Shown: positions 9,882-19,400 of the stretch, in pieces
Numbering within the stretch: the first letter of the stretch is position 1
Layout of the letters: each line of letters opens with the position of its first letter
Assembly: GCA_011525755.1 (NCBI GenBank)
Contig: WYBS01000020.1
Location: forward strand, 1-64,000
Direction: 5' to 3'
Length of the DNA stretch: 64,000 nt
Source: Planctomycetaceae bacterium
Lineage (GTDB): Bacteria > Planctomycetota > PLA2
The notes under the pieces: model-generated
The model's input: the letters and a program-made list of their open reading frames with translations, nothing else
The model's database searches: none
Told to the model about the DNA's origin: nothing
Position numbers and translations under genes: made by a program

Positions 9882-11144
9882 TCAGCGCGTGACCCGGATC
9901 GGCCGGCGCGCGAGCACCTTCCTGCCCTGGCCGGCGACGTAGCGGAGCTCCATGTCGCCCGCCTCCTCCGGGGCCGTGAGCTTCGCCGGGGACCCCCCGC
10001 TCACGTCGGCGTAGCTGCCGTACTTCGCGTCGTCGGCGCCCGCCGGGACGATCGTCACGTAGTCGCGCGCGTAGGCGGGACCGGTCCACTCGACCGTGAA
10101 CGCGGCGCCGGCCGCGACCTCATCGGGCCCGGTGAGCGTCGCCTCCGGGACGCGGAGCCGGATGGTCCGGCGCCCGAGCACCTTGCGGTCCTGGCCGGTG
10201 ACGTAGCGCAGCTCGTGCTCGCCATCCTCGACGGGCATCAGGAGCTCGAGCGGCGACCCCTCGCGCGTCTCGCGGTAGTTCCCGTAGTCGGCGTCGCGCG
10301 CGCCGGGTGAGACGACCGTCAGGTAGTCGCCCTTGTTGTCCGGCCCCGTCCACTCGACGGAGATCGTCGCGCCGCCCATCGCCTCGTCCGGCGCGGAGAG
10401 CGACACCTCGGCGGGGAGGATCTTCAGCGGCCGGCGCGCGAGCACGCGGTGGCCCTTGCCGGTGACGTAGCGCACCTCGGCCTCGCCCGGCGTCGTCGGC
10501 GCGGTGACGTCCAGCGGCGATCCGTGCTTCGTCTCCGTGTAGTTGCCGTGGACGTGGTCGGGCGTTCCCCGCATCACGATCGTGACGTAGTCGCCCGGAT
10601 CGTCGGGCCCGGACCACGTGATCGTCACGGGCTTGCCGAGCACGATCCCCTCCGGCGCCTCGAGGGTGGCCTCGGCCGCGGTCACGACCAAGGGCGACCG
10701 CGCGAGGACCGTGCGCGAGCCGCCCGTGACGTAGCGCACCTCGCACGCGCCGGGCACGACCGGCGCCACGAGCTCGACCTCGTGCCCCTCCTTCGTCTCC
10801 CGGTAGCTCCCGTACTCCTGGTCCTTGGCGTCCTTGGAGACGATGGTGACGTAGTCCTTCGGGTTGTCGGGCCCGGTCCACTGGACGACGAACTTCGCGC
10901 CGGCGCGCACCTCGGCGGGGGCGGCGATCGTCGCGGGGCCGAGGACCTCGGCCGGCGGCTTCGCTGCCGGCGGCGCTTCCCCGCCGGGCGCTTGGGCGGC
11001 GCTCCCCGCGCCGGCGGTGCGGTCGTCCGGCGGTGCGGTCGCGCGCTTCGCGCAGCTGCGCATGAAGAAGAGCGCGACGACGAGGAGCAGCAGCAGAAGG
11101 AGCAGCGCGACCCATGCGTTCCTCCGGCGGCGTTCGCGCTCCAT
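9882..11144 (-). CDS. Membrane-anchored protein with four ~87-residue repeats
   Basis: The start is set at the ATG whose first base is 11144, because the protein then begins with a basic stretch and one membrane span (residues 10-28). That gives 420 residues. After a Pro/Ala-rich linker (35-68), four repeats follow at about 71-155, 159-243, 246-332 and 335-419. Each has the pattern WTGPxxxxDYVTIV, a Tyr-rich NYxET turn, APxxxGxxEVRYV and VLARRPL. The same repeat occurs in some VWA-domain and other secreted proteins of proteobacteria; I know no function for it. The beta-rich pattern suggests Ig-like modules outside the membrane. It converges on nosY and its promoter region faces the next small gene. 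Confidence 0.8.
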   Translation of the reverse strand: MERERRRRNAWVALLLLLLLLVVALFFMRSCAKRATAPPDDRTAGAGSAAQAPGGEAPPAAKPPAEVLGPATIAAPAEVRAGAKFVVQWTGPDNPKDYVTIVSKDAKDQEYGSYRETKEGHEVELVAPVVPGACEVRYVTGGSRTVLARSPLVVTAAEATLEAPEGIVLGKPVTITWSGPDDPGDYVTIVMRGTPDHVHGNYTETKHGSPLDVTAPTTPGEAEVRYVTGKGHRVLARRPLKILPAEVSLSAPDEAMGGATISVEWTGPDNKGDYLTVVSPGARDADYGNYRETREGSPLELLMPVEDGEHELRYVTGQDRKVLGRRTIRLRVPEATLTGPDEVAAGAAFTVEWTGPAYARDYVTIVPAGADDAKYGSYADVSGGSPAKLTAPEEAGDMELRYVAGQGRKVLARRPIRVTR

Positions 11145-11226
11145 GGGCAGAGAGTGTAGCGTCGGGGGTCCGGGGGCACGGCGGGAAACCGTGGCACGTC
11201 GTGGCTGGAGGGGGCCCGGGGGCTGT

Positions 11227-11460
11227 CTAGTCTCCCGTCCCGATCTCCTCTTCGGGGGGTTTCGGGGGCGGAGGCTGGAACTCGCGCTTCTCGCCGTCGT
11301 AGGTGCAGAGGAACGAGACCGGGTCGCCGTCGTGGTCGAAGACGGGCGCCGCGCAGAACTCGCACTTTGCGTGCTCCTCGATCGGGAGCCACTTCTCCTG
11401 CCGGCGGCAGAAGACCACGGGGACGGCATTCTCATCCCGCGACCGGCGGTACTCGCTCAT
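11227..11460 (-). CDS. Small Cys-containing hypothetical protein
   Basis: This 77-residue protein is preceded by a strong ribosome-binding site (AAGGAGGCGAGC before the ATG at 11460). It has four Cys: one in VVFCRRQ, a CEFC pair and one in SFLCTYDG. That arrangement could bind one zinc ion. The tail is proline-rich and acidic. I do not recognise the family. Much longer in-frame extensions upstream lack a ribosome-binding site and look like read-through of GC-rich non-coding sequence. Confidence 0.65.
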   Translation of the reverse strand: MSEYRRSRDENAVPVVFCRRQEKWLPIEEHAKCEFCAAPVFDHDGDPVSFLCTYDGEKREFQPPPPKPPEEEIGTGD

Positions 11461-11774
11461 GCTCGCCTCCTTGCCGCCCCCGCGGGCGGAGTCGTTGCGC
11501 GGGACGCCCGAGCAAAGCCCGCGCCCTAAGTCGCGCGCCGCCGCGCGGGCCGGCGGGCCGGCAGCGGAGGAGACGGGGCCTCCCCCCCCGTGCGCTTTCC
11601 CGCGCCAATTGCCCCGATTCCCCCCGCGCGCGGCCTGCCGGGCGGCACGGCCGCGGCGCGCAGGGGGCGCATGGGATCCGGCGCGGGGCGCCTGCGCGGG
11701 CGCGGGCGAGGAGGGTTGGTGCGCTACTTGCGATTCCGGCCCCCGGAGCCCCCTCTCATCGCTGCCCCGAAGAC
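11461..11774. other. Non-coding divergent region, 314 bases
   Basis: This stretch separates the small minus-strand gene from korA on the plus strand and must hold both promoters. It is extremely GC-rich. No convincing -35/-10 pair could be read by eye. It contains one copy of the recurring motif C5-GGAG-C5 at 11740-11753, just 21 bases before the korA start, and a GC-rich palindromic patch around 11540-11575. Confidence 0.5.
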
Positions 11775-13658
11775 ATGAGCACAACCACAACGATCCCTCC
11801 CCGTGCCCGCGTCCAGCGCTCGAAGGAGCACATCCTCGAGGTCGTCTCCGACTCCGGCGAAGGCGCCCAGAAGTGCGGCCAGAGCTTCGGCGCCGTCTCC
11901 GCGAAGATGGGCAACGGCGCCTGGACCGTCGAGATCATCCCCGCGGAGATCCAGCCCCCGCCCCGCACCCCCGGCAGCGCGAGCGGCGTCCGGATCCGGA
12001 TCGGCGAGCGGGAGGTGACGAACTGGGGCGACGAGGCCGACCTCTGCGTCGCCTTCAACGAGCAGGTCCTCCTCTCGCGCCACCGGCTCGGCGCGCTCAA
12101 GGAGGACGCCACGATCCTCGTCGAGAACATGTGGGCGACCCATGACGACCCGCTCGTCCGGACGGCGTGGGAGAAGGCGATGGAGGAGCTCTCCGGGCGC
12201 TCCTACCGGATCGTCGGCGTGCCCATGGAGGAGCAGTGCCTCGCGGTCACGGACAACCCGAGGCGCGGCAAGAACATGTTCATCCTCGGGCTCCTCGCGT
12301 GGATCTACGACCGCGACATGGAGAGGGTCCGGGAGCAGATCGCGCTCCAGTTCCGCAAGAAGTCCCCGGAGGTTTGCAGCAAGAACATCGAGCTCATGGA
12401 GCTCGGCGCCCGCTGGGCGGAGGCGAACCTCGACTTCCGGATCGAAGTGAAGGCCGTGCCGGCCACGGCGCCCATGGTCGTCATGAACGGCAACCAGGCG
12501 CTCGGGATGGGGGCGATGGCCGCGGGCCTCGATCTCTGCGCGATGTACCCGATCACGCCCGCGACCTCGGTCTCGCACTACCTCGGCGAGGTGTTCGAGA
12601 GCGTCGGCGGGATCGTGCACCAGGCGGAGGACGAGATCGCGGCGATCGGCGCGGCGATCGGCGCCTCCTACGCGGGGAAGGTCGCCTTCACGGTCACGTC
12701 GGGGCCGGGGCTCGCGCTGAAGACCGAGTTCATCGGCCTCGCGGTCATGACGGAGACGCCGCTCGTGATCGTCGACGTCCAGCGCGGCGGGCCCTCCACC
12801 GGGCTGCCGACCAAGGTGGAGCAGAGCGACCTCCTCGCCGCGATGTTCGGGCAGCCGGGGGACGCGCCCAAGGTGATCCTCGCGCCCGCGACGATCGAGG
12901 AGTGCTTCCACTGCATGGTGACGGCGCGACGCATCGCGGAATCGCTCCGCTGCGTCGTCCTCGTCCTTTCCGACGCGAACCTCGCGACCGGGGTGCAGCC
13001 CTTCGTGAGGCCGAAGCTCGACCCGCGCTGGCAGGCGACGCCCTTCGACCCGGCGCCGGTGCCGGAGGGCATGCGCCCCTACGAGTGGGACGAGCGGCTC
13101 GGCCTCAGCCGGCGCTTCGTCCCCGGCCAGCCCGGCGGCATGTTCGTCGCGACGGGGCTTTGCCACGACGAGGGGAGCAAGGTCACGTACGCGCCCGAGG
13201 TCAACCAGAGAGGCTGCGAGATGCGGAGCAGGAAGATCGCGGTCTTCCAGCAGACGCTCCTGCCTCCGCCCGTCTCCGGCCCCGACGAGGGCGACCTGCT
13301 GATCCTCGGCTGGGGAAGCACGAAGGGGGCGATCGAGGAGGCGGCGGAACGCGCGCGCGACGAGGGGCTCAAGGTCTCGTCCGCGCACCTCTCCTTCCTG
13401 TCGCCGCTCCAGCCCGGCCTCCCCGACCTCTGCCGCCGGTTCCGGCAGGTGATGACCGTGGAGATCAACTACAGCGACCGGGCGGACGCGCCGTTCGTCG
13501 CCGCGGAGAGCCGCCGACTCGGGCAGCTCGCCTACATCCTGCGCGGCCAGCTCCTTCTCGACGTGGACTGCTGGACGCGCGTGCCGGGCGAGCCGCTGCG
13601 CCCCGGCCGGATCCTCGAGGCGATCCGGGAGAAGCTCTCGAAAGGAGTCGCCCGATGA
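11775..13658 (+). CDS. korA: 2-oxoacid:ferredoxin oxidoreductase, fused gamma/alpha subunit (KorA type)
   Basis: The start is ATG 11775, giving 627 residues. Residues 15 to about 190 are a gamma domain (GEGAQKCGQSFGAVSAKMG), followed by the alpha (pyrimidine-binding) domain with the signature YPITPAT and the SGPGLALKTEF and QRGGPSTGLPTK blocks. This domain order is that of 2-oxoglutarate:ferredoxin oxidoreductase KorA. With KorB it decarboxylates a 2-oxoacid to the acyl-CoA and reduces ferredoxin. Substrate preference (2-oxoglutarate versus branched or aromatic 2-oxoacids) cannot be fixed from sequence alone. It is the first gene of the long Rnf operon and overlaps korB by 4 bases. Confidence 0.9.
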   Translation: MSTTTTIPPRARVQRSKEHILEVVSDSGEGAQKCGQSFGAVSAKMGNGAWTVEIIPAEIQPPPRTPGSASGVRIRIGEREVTNWGDEADLCVAFNEQVLLSRHRLGALKEDATILVENMWATHDDPLVRTAWEKAMEELSGRSYRIVGVPMEEQCLAVTDNPRRGKNMFILGLLAWIYDRDMERVREQIALQFRKKSPEVCSKNIELMELGARWAEANLDFRIEVKAVPATAPMVVMNGNQALGMGAMAAGLDLCAMYPITPATSVSHYLGEVFESVGGIVHQAEDEIAAIGAAIGASYAGKVAFTVTSGPGLALKTEFIGLAVMTETPLVIVDVQRGGPSTGLPTKVEQSDLLAAMFGQPGDAPKVILAPATIEECFHCMVTARRIAESLRCVVLVLSDANLATGVQPFVRPKLDPRWQATPFDPAPVPEGMRPYEWDERLGLSRRFVPGQPGGMFVATGLCHDEGSKVTYAPEVNQRGCEMRSRKIAVFQQTLLPPPVSGPDEGDLLILGWGSTKGAIEEAAERARDEGLKVSSAHLSFLSPLQPGLPDLCRRFRQVMTVEINYSDRADAPFVAAESRRLGQLAYILRGQLLLDVDCWTRVPGEPLRPGRILEAIREKLSKGVAR

Positions 13659-14608
13659 GCACGGATGTCTGCTCGCTCCTCGGCTGCGGGATCGACGAGG
13701 AGCACGCCTACGAGCAATCCGCCTACGAGGGCCCGCTCGCGCGCTGGTGTCCCGGATGCGGCGACCACATGATCCTCGCGGTGACGCAGCGGCTGCTGTT
13801 CGAGGAGCAGCTCCGCCCCGAGCAGGTCGTGTTCGTCTCGGGGATCGGGTGCTCGAGCCGATTCCCGCACTACATGAAGACGTACGGCTTCCACGGCATC
13901 CACGGGCGCGCGCTCCCGGTCGCGACCGGGATCAAGCTCACGCGCCCCGATCTGCACGTCTTCGCCGTGATGGGGGACGGCGACTGCTGCTCGATCGGCG
14001 CGGCGCACTGGATCCACGCGATCCGCTACAACGTCGACATGGTCGCGATGCTGCTCGACAACAACATCTACGGCCTCACCAAGAACCAGACCTCGCCGAC
14101 CACGCCGCAGGGACATCCGAGCAACACGCAGCCGCGCGGGAGCTACCTGCCCGCGCTGAACCCGCTGACCGCGACGCTCGGCGTGACCAACGCGTCGTTC
14201 GTCGCGCAGACGGCCGACTGGGCGCCGGGGCACCTGCACGCGACGCTCGAGGCCGCCTACCGCCACAAGGGGTTCGCCTTCGTGCGGATCCTCCAGCGCT
14301 GCCCGGTGTGGACGCCGGCGGTCTTCCGCGACGCGGCGCAGGACCCGAAGCGGAACGAGATCCTCGTCGACGCGAAGGGCATCCACGACGCGGACACGGA
14401 GAAGCTCGGCGGAAAGCTCGTCCCGCACGACCCTTCGGACCTTCACGCCGCGCGGAGGCTCGCGGAGGACGGCGGAGCCGTCCGCCTCGGCCTCTTCTAC
14501 CGCGACGAGTCGAAGCCGCGCTACGACGAGACCCGCCACCAGAGGGCGTTCGCCGCCGAGGAGCGGATCCGCGTCCTCGACCAGGAGTTCGACCGCTATG
14601 CCGTCTGA
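13655..14608 (+). CDS. korB: 2-oxoacid:ferredoxin oxidoreductase beta subunit (KorB type)
   Basis: This 317-residue subunit starts in the ATGA overlap with korA. It holds the thiamine diphosphate site: WCPGCGDH near the N-terminus, then GDGDCCSIG with the downstream LLDNNIYGLTKNQ block that binds Mg and TPP. Cys residues in WCPGCGD and GIGCSS are the cluster ligands expected in the beta subunit. It transfers electrons from the decarboxylated 2-oxoacid to ferredoxin. The next gene starts 11 bases before its stop, so translation is coupled. Confidence 0.9.
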   Translation: MSTDVCSLLGCGIDEEHAYEQSAYEGPLARWCPGCGDHMILAVTQRLLFEEQLRPEQVVFVSGIGCSSRFPHYMKTYGFHGIHGRALPVATGIKLTRPDLHVFAVMGDGDCCSIGAAHWIHAIRYNVDMVAMLLDNNIYGLTKNQTSPTTPQGHPSNTQPRGSYLPALNPLTATLGVTNASFVAQTADWAPGHLHATLEAAYRHKGFAFVRILQRCPVWTPAVFRDAAQDPKRNEILVDAKGIHDADTEKLGGKLVPHDPSDLHAARRLAEDGGAVRLGLFYRDESKPRYDETRHQRAFAAEERIRVLDQEFDRYAV

Positions 14609-15605
14609 CCTTGACCTCGACCCGATCCTCCGCAGCCTCGCCGGCCCGATCGGCGCCTTCCGCTCCGCGCTCGCGCTCACGCTCGAGCAGATGCGCGGGT
14701 TCCTCGACGCGCGGCAGGACGGCGCCGGGGACGAAGGGCCGCGCGAGAAGGCGCTCCTCGGCGCGTTCGCCGGAGGCCGCATCGACTTCGAGCGCTTCGG
14801 CTCGCTCCTCGACCGGACGCCCTCGATCGACGCGTTCTCGCTCGGGCGGATCGAGGACGCGTACGAGGTGCTGCGCGAGATCGAAGGGAGCCGGATCGGG
14901 GAGGTGCACGCGGAACCCCACGGCGGCCTCCGCGAGGCGGCCGCCCGCGCGCTCGCGACCGTCGGCCGCGCCTTCGGCGCCGCGCGCGTCTTCGAGCTCG
15001 CCCGGACCGGCCGGTACCGCGACGCGGAGCACGGCTCCCTCCTCGACTCGTTCCCCTTCCACCGCTGGAGCCGCGCGGAGCGCCTCATCGCGCCGCCGCT
15101 CGTCGTCCACGTGGAGGGGCGCGGGCTCTTCGCGGAGCCGCTCGCGGAGTTCCTCGACGGCGCCGTGAAGGTCGTCCTCCTCGTCAACGGCGAGGCGCCG
15201 CTCGTCCCGCTCGTGCGCCTGATCACGCCCGGGACGTTCGTCCTCCAGACGCGGGACGGGAAGGGGCTCGACCGCCTCGCGGCATGGTCCGGCCCCGGCA
15301 TCGCGGCGATCGTCCCGGAGGGCACGGCGCTCTTCCTCCACGACCCGTCGCTCGGCAACAACCCGTGGGATCGCCTGCGCGTCGAGTCCGTTCCCGAGCA
15401 GGGGCGCGTCCCGAAGGGCGGGCGGAGCGCGAAGCAGGAGGCGGAGGAGATCCGCCAGCTTCAGGCCCTCGCGACGCGGCCCCCGGAGCCCCCCCCTGTC
15501 GCCGCCGCCGCGGCGCCCGCAGCGGCAGCGGTCGGCGCGGCCGAGCCGGCGGACCGTCTCGCGGCGTGGCTCCTCGCCCAGGCCGACCTCAAGGGCACGG
15601 GGTAG
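14598..15605 (+). CDS. Unrecognised protein encoded between korB and rnfB
   Basis: The 335-residue product is soluble-looking: no signal, no clear membrane span, no Cys-rich motif. The N-terminal 120 residues are predicted mostly helical. The middle (about 165-270) alternates short hydrophobic strands with Gly/Pro turns (LIAPPLVVHVEG, VKVVLLVNGEAPLVPLV, IAAIVPEGTALFLH). A Pro/Ala-rich linker (about 293-318) leads to a short C-terminal amphipathic helix (DRLAAWLLAQADL). The linker is encoded by a C5-GGAG-C8 motif copy. It overlaps korB by 11 bases and precedes rnfB by 4, so it is co-translated with the ferredoxin-reducing enzymes. I do not recognise a family; a docking or assembly role is only a guess. 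Confidence 0.8.
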   Translation: MPSDLDLDPILRSLAGPIGAFRSALALTLEQMRGFLDARQDGAGDEGPREKALLGAFAGGRIDFERFGSLLDRTPSIDAFSLGRIEDAYEVLREIEGSRIGEVHAEPHGGLREAAARALATVGRAFGAARVFELARTGRYRDAEHGSLLDSFPFHRWSRAERLIAPPLVVHVEGRGLFAEPLAEFLDGAVKVVLLVNGEAPLVPLVRLITPGTFVLQTRDGKGLDRLAAWSGPGIAAIVPEGTALFLHDPSLGNNPWDRLRVESVPEQGRVPKGGRSAKQEAEEIRQLQALATRPPEPPPVAAAAAPAAAAVGAAEPADRLAAWLLAQADLKGTG

Positions 15606-15609
15606 CCCG

Positions 15610-16461
15610 ATGGACCTCGGCGCGCTCCTCCTCTCGGCGCTGACGCTCGGCACGCTCGGCCTCTTCTTCGGCGGCCTCATCGCCCTCTCGCACAAGCGGC
15701 TCCACGTGTGGGAAGACCCGCGGATCGACGGGACCGTGAACCTGCTGCCGGGGACGAACTGCGGCGGCTGCGGATTCCCCGGGTGCCGCGCGTTCGCGGA
15801 GGCGCTCGTCGGCGGCAAGGCGCAGCCCGCGGGCTGCACGAACATGGGGAAGGAGCAGGTCCTCGCGGTCGCCGGCTACCTCGGCGTCGAGGCGGGCGAG
15901 GCGAGGAAGCGCGTCGCGCGGCTCCTCTGCGCGGGCGGCACGCACGTCGCGATCCAGCAGGCGCGGTACAGGGGGCTTGCGACGTGCGCCGCGGCGAAGG
16001 CCGTGGCGAGCGGCGGCAAGGGATGCTCCTGGGGCTGCCTCGGCCTCGCGGACTGCGAGCGGGCGTGCAGCTTCGGCGCGATCCGGATGAACCGCTTCGG
16101 CCTGCCGGTCGTCGAGCCGGACAAGTGCACCGCGTGCAACGACTGCGTGGAGGCGTGCCCGCAGGACCTCTTCACGCTGATGCCGATCGACTGGAAGCTC
16201 ATCGTCCAGTGCAAGAGCGCGCTCGAGGGCGAGCCCGCCGAGGCGCTCTGCAAGTTCGCCTGCACGGCCTGCGGGAAGTGCGTCCTCGACGCGGCGCCGG
16301 AGCTCATCGCGATCCGCGGGGGGCTCGCCGTCGTGGACTACGGAAGGATCGGGACCGCGGCACCGGGAGCGACCGCCCGGTGCCCGACCGGCGCGATCGC
16401 GTGGGTCGAGGGACGGCAGGTCCTCGACCGCGAACCGGTCGCGGGGAGCGTGGTGGCATGA
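15610..16461 (+). CDS. rnfB: RnfB, iron-sulfur subunit of the Rnf complex
   Basis: This 283-residue protein has one N-terminal membrane span, then the RnfB four-Cys domain (NCGGCGFPGC and a later Cys) and ferredoxin-type motifs CTACNDCVEACP and CTACGKCV, plus a CLGLADC segment. RnfB accepts electrons from reduced ferredoxin on the cytoplasmic side and passes them into the membrane complex. It is split from the other rnf genes by the giant pyruvate oxidoreductase gene, with which it overlaps by 4 bases. That arrangement brings the ferredoxin entry point and the ferredoxin-reducing enzyme together. Confidence 0.9.
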   Translation: MDLGALLLSALTLGTLGLFFGGLIALSHKRLHVWEDPRIDGTVNLLPGTNCGGCGFPGCRAFAEALVGGKAQPAGCTNMGKEQVLAVAGYLGVEAGEARKRVARLLCAGGTHVAIQQARYRGLATCAAAKAVASGGKGCSWGCLGLADCERACSFGAIRMNRFGLPVVEPDKCTACNDCVEACPQDLFTLMPIDWKLIVQCKSALEGEPAEALCKFACTACGKCVLDAAPELIAIRGGLAVVDYGRIGTAAPGATARCPTGAIAWVEGRQVLDREPVAGSVVA

Positions 16462-19400
16462 GGAAGGCGAGGAACGAGCCCCTTGTGAAGTACCCCGGCA
16501 CGCGTACGTGCACCGACGGGAGCCACGCGGTCGTCGCGATGGAGACCGCCGCGAGCGAGGCGGCCGGCGCCTACCCGATCACCCCCGCGACCCAGATGGG
16601 CGAGGGGTTCGCGGCCGCCCACGCGGCCGGGAAGCCGAACGTGAACGGCCGCCGGCTCATCTTCTTCGAGCCCGAGGGCGAGCACGCGGCCGCCGCCGTG
16701 ACGGCGGGCATGAGCCTCGTCGGGCTCCGCTCCGCCAACTTCTCGTGCGGGCAGGGCATCGCCTACATGCACGAGTCGCTCTACGCGGCCGTGGGCAAGC
16801 GCCTCACCTACGTGCTCAACATGGCATGCCGCGCGATGACGAAGCAGGCCTTGAACGTCCACGCCGGCCACGACGACTACCACGCCGTCGACGACACGGG
16901 CTTCTTCCAGCTCTTCGCGAAGGACGTGCAGGAGTCCGCCGACCTGAACCTCATCGCGCACCGGATCGCGGAGCTGTCCTTGAACCCCGGGATCTGCGCG
17001 CAGGACGGCTTCCTCACGAGCCACGTCATCGAGACCGTGATGCTCCCGGAGCGGGATCTCGTGAAGGAGTACCTCGGCGACCCCGCCGACCGGATCGAGT
17101 CCCCGACGCCCGCGCAGCGCCTCGTCTTCGGCGACACGCGGCGCCGCATCCCGGAGCTCTTCGACCTCGACTACCCCGCGATGCTCGGCGTCGTCCAGAA
17201 CCAGGACGCGTACGCGCAGGGCGTCGCCGCGCAGCGCCCCTTCTACTTCGACCACATCGTCGAGCTCACGGAGCGGGCGTTCCGCGAGTACGCGGCGCTC
17301 ACCGGCCGCCGCTACGCGCGCGCCGACGGCTACCGGCTCGAGGACGCCGACTACGTGATCGCGGGGCAGGGCTCGGTCGTCTCGAACGCGGAGGCGGTCG
17401 TCGACCACCTGCGCCGGACGCGGAAGCTCAAGGTCGGCGTGCTCAACGTGCGGATGTTCCGCCCGTTCCCGGCGGACCTCGTCGCGGGGCTGCTCCGCGG
17501 CCGGAAAGCGGTTGCCGTCCTCGAGCGCGTGGACCAGCCGCTCGCCGCCGACCCGCCGCTCCTGCGCGAGATCCGCGCGGCGATGGGCAAGGCGCTCGAG
17601 AACGGCCGCGCGCGGAAGGAGACGCCGCACGCGGGGATCCCGGGCTCTTCGGCGGACGACATCCCCGACTTCTACTCCGGCTGCTTCGGCCTCGGCAGCC
17701 GCGACCTCCAGCCGGGAGATCTCGTCGCGGCCGTCGAGAACATGCTCGACGGCGGCACGCGCCGGCGGCAGTTCTACCTCGGCGTCGAGTTCGTGCGGAA
17801 GGGCACGAAGATCCCGAAGCTCCAGATCTGGCAGGAGAAGCTGCTCGAGGGCTACCCGAAGCTCCCCGGGCTGTCGCTGCCGTCGGCGGGGGACCTCGAT
17901 CTCCTGCCGGAGGGCGCGTTCTCCTTCCGGATCCATTCGGTGGGGGGCTGGGGGGCCATCACGATGGGGAAGAACCTCGCCGTGACGGCCGCGGACCTTC
18001 TCTCTCTCCACGTGAAGGCGAACCCGCGGTACGGATCAGAGAAGAAGGGGCAGCCGACGACGTTCTTCGCGACCGTCGCCAAGGAGCCCATCCGGCTCAA
18101 CTGCGAGCTGAGGCACGTCGATGTCGTCCTCTCCCCGGACCCCAACGTATTCCTGCATTCGAACCCGCTCGCGGGGCTGCGCGAGGGGGGCGTGCTCGTG
18201 ATCCAGAGCGAGCGCGCGCCCGCGGACTTCTGGGCGGCGCTGCCGGGCTTCATGCAGCGCGAGATCGTCGCGAAGAAGCTCCGGGTCTACACGATCGACG
18301 CGTTCCGGATCGCGAACGAGGAGGCGACGGACCCGGAGCTCCGCTACCGCATGCAGGGCACGTCGTTCCTCGGCGCCTTCTTCCGCGCCGCGCCGCTCGC
18401 GGCGAGGCACGGCCTCGAGGAGGCGAAGCTCTTCGAGGGGATCAAGGCGCAGGTCGAGAAGAGCTGGGGCCACCTGGGCGGCCGCGTGGTCGAGGACAAC
18501 CTGCGCGTGATCCGCCGCGGCTACGACGAGGTGAGGCCGCTCGAGCCGGGTCCCGTCCGCGACGCGGCGACCGAGGCCGCGGCGAACCCGGTCATGCCGC
18601 CGTCCCTCGACGTGCCGGGCGCCGGCTCCGGCATCGGCAACCCGGGCCGCTTCTGGGAGCAGGTCTGCCACGTCTACAAGACAGGCGGCGACGGGATCGC
18701 CGACCCCTTCGCGGCGCTCTCCGCGATCCCCGCCGCGACCAGCACGATCCGCGACATGACGCTCGTGCGCCGCGAGGTGCCCGACTTCATCGCGTCGAAG
18801 TGCACGGGCTGCGGGCAGTGCTGGACGCAGTGCCCGGACAGCGCGATCCCCGGCGTCGTGAACTCCGTCGAGGAGATCCTCGACGCGGCGGTCCGCACCG
18901 CCGCGAACGGGAGGAGCCTCGAGCGGGCGCGGCAGGCATCGAAGCACGTCGCGCGCGAGGCGCAGCGGCTGCTCAGGAGCGGGCCCTTCGCCGGCTTCCC
19001 CGCCACGCTCAAGAGCGCCTACGAGACGGTGGCCGGAAAGCTCGCGCCGGAGCCGCAGGGCCGCACGGAGCTCGACAAGGAGTTCGCCGTCGTCGCCGCG
19101 GCCGTCGCCGAGTTCCCGCTCGCGAAGACGGCGCCCTTCTTCGATCTCCCGGAAGGGAAGGAGAAGGGGACGGGCGGGCTCCTCTCGGTCACGGTCAACC
19201 CGGAGGCGTGCAAGGGCTGCAACATCTGCGTCGCGGTCTGCCCGGACGGCGCGCTCGTCACCGTGAAGCAGACGGACGGGATCGTGGACGGCCTTCGCCG
19301 CAACTGGAAGCTCTGGAGGAACCTCCCCGACACGAACGACCGCTACGTCAACATCGCGAGCCTCGAAGAGGGGATCGGCGTGCTGCCGTCGCTCCTCCTC

